This document shows positions 63,846 through 64,000 of a stretch of 64,000 nucleotides of DNA, one piece after another. How positions within the stretch are numbered: the stretch's first letter is position 1; each line of letters begins with the position of its first letter. Under the pieces are notes generated by a model. That model saw nothing but the letters and a program-made list of their open reading frames with translations, ran no database searches and was not told the origin of the DNA. The stretch comes from Bacillus sp. 2205SS5-2 (GTDB taxonomy: Bacteria > Bacillota > Bacilli > Bacillales > Bacillaceae_K): the NCBI RefSeq assembly GCF_037024155.1, contig NZ_JAYKTS010000002.1, positions 1-64,000 of the forward strand, read 5' to 3'. Position numbers and translations under genes: made by a program.

Positions 63846-64000
63846 GTGGAGACAAAGCTGCAAAAGGAAATTTTCAAGGTGCTTTCTGACATTCCAGAAT
63901 ATTGGGAAGAAGACACCTTATTGAAAAATAAAGTAATAGAAGATCTTCGTAATTATAAATTAGAATTGGTAGAACCTCTATTAACTAATGATGTTATTAA
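63846..64000 (+). CDS. Partial gene, possibly a type III-like DNA methyltransferase
   Basis: The frame begins with GTG at 63846, six bases after AGGGGGAT, and runs open to the window end (51 codons). The visible part (METKLQKEIFKVLSDIPEYW, then LLKNKVIEDL and VEPLLTNDVI) resembles the N-terminal helical part of type III modification methyltransferases (leader with LLKNKVIE and LLSN motifs), from memory. The catalytic motifs would lie beyond the window. If right, the island also carries a restriction-modification system. Confidence 0.4.
   Translation, partial: METKLQKEIFKVLSDIPEYWEEDTLLKNKVIEDLRNYKLELVEPLLTNDVI

Overview
The window is a chromosomal segment of a low-GC, endospore-forming member of the Bacillales, most likely family Bacillaceae. 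Spore genes (gerE, gerM, lonB, spoVID, ysxE, spoIIB) are present, and most of the gene order follows the Bacillus subtilis block ysmA-gerE-ysmB-racE-gerM-rph-ysnA-ysnB-ysoA-tig-clpX-lonB-lonA-engB-hemAXCDBL-spoVID-ysxE-valS-folC-comC-spoIIB-maf-radC. Species cannot be assigned from sequence alone.

Layout. (1) 0.2-7.4 kb: thioesterase, gerE, a MarR regulator, glutamate racemase, gerM, RNase PH, an XTP pyrophosphatase and a YfcE-type phosphoesterase. A complete IS1595-family element with a perfect 8-bp target duplication sits between racE and gerM. (2) 7.6-8.3 kb: tRNA-Arg(TCT), then three repeat families nested inside one another. (3) 8.4-17.5 kb: protein quality control (TPR protein YsoA, trigger factor, ClpX, LonB, LonA) and the ribosome-assembly GTPase EngB. 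(4) 18-20.5 kb: a polar amino-acid ABC transporter. (5) 21.5-27.8 kb: the hemAXCDBL operon from glutamyl-tRNA to uroporphyrinogen III. (6) 28.6-35.7 kb: spoVID, ysxE, a T-box controlled valS, and folC. (7) 35.8-56.3 kb: a large insertion relative to B. subtilis that holds a diguanylate cyclase and a full type IV pilus system. It includes a possible tip-adhesin module (VWA protein plus three PilV/PilW/PilX-like prepilins), extension and retraction ATPases PilB and PilT, PilC, the major pilin, PilD, PilM, PilN, PilO and a second small pilin. PilB carries a MshEN domain expected to bind cyclic di-GMP, so the nearby diguanylate cyclase may feed the pilus. (8) 56.4-58.7 kb: spoIIB, maf and radC. 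(9) 58.7-64 kb: an AT-rich island. radC stops exactly where its JAB-family HNHPSG metal site should begin, and the expected mreBCD genes do not follow. Instead there is a three-gene cassette (PD-(D/E)xK-like nuclease effector, small middle protein, Rad50/SMC-like ATPase) that fits the ABC-three-component (ABC-3C) conflict systems, followed by the start of a gene that may be a DNA methyltransferase.

Repeats are a marked feature. An interspersed, MITE-like element of about 165-185 bp (family A) occurs at least six times, three times directly against the T-tract of a rho-independent terminator. A second, hairpin-rich family (B) shows paired arm changes between copies that preserve base pairing. 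The most notable items are the ABC-3C island in radC, the c-di-GMP/type IV pilus module with its unusual tip set, and the nested and covarying repeats.

Start codons were chosen by ribosome-binding site and family alignment from memory; no database search was run.
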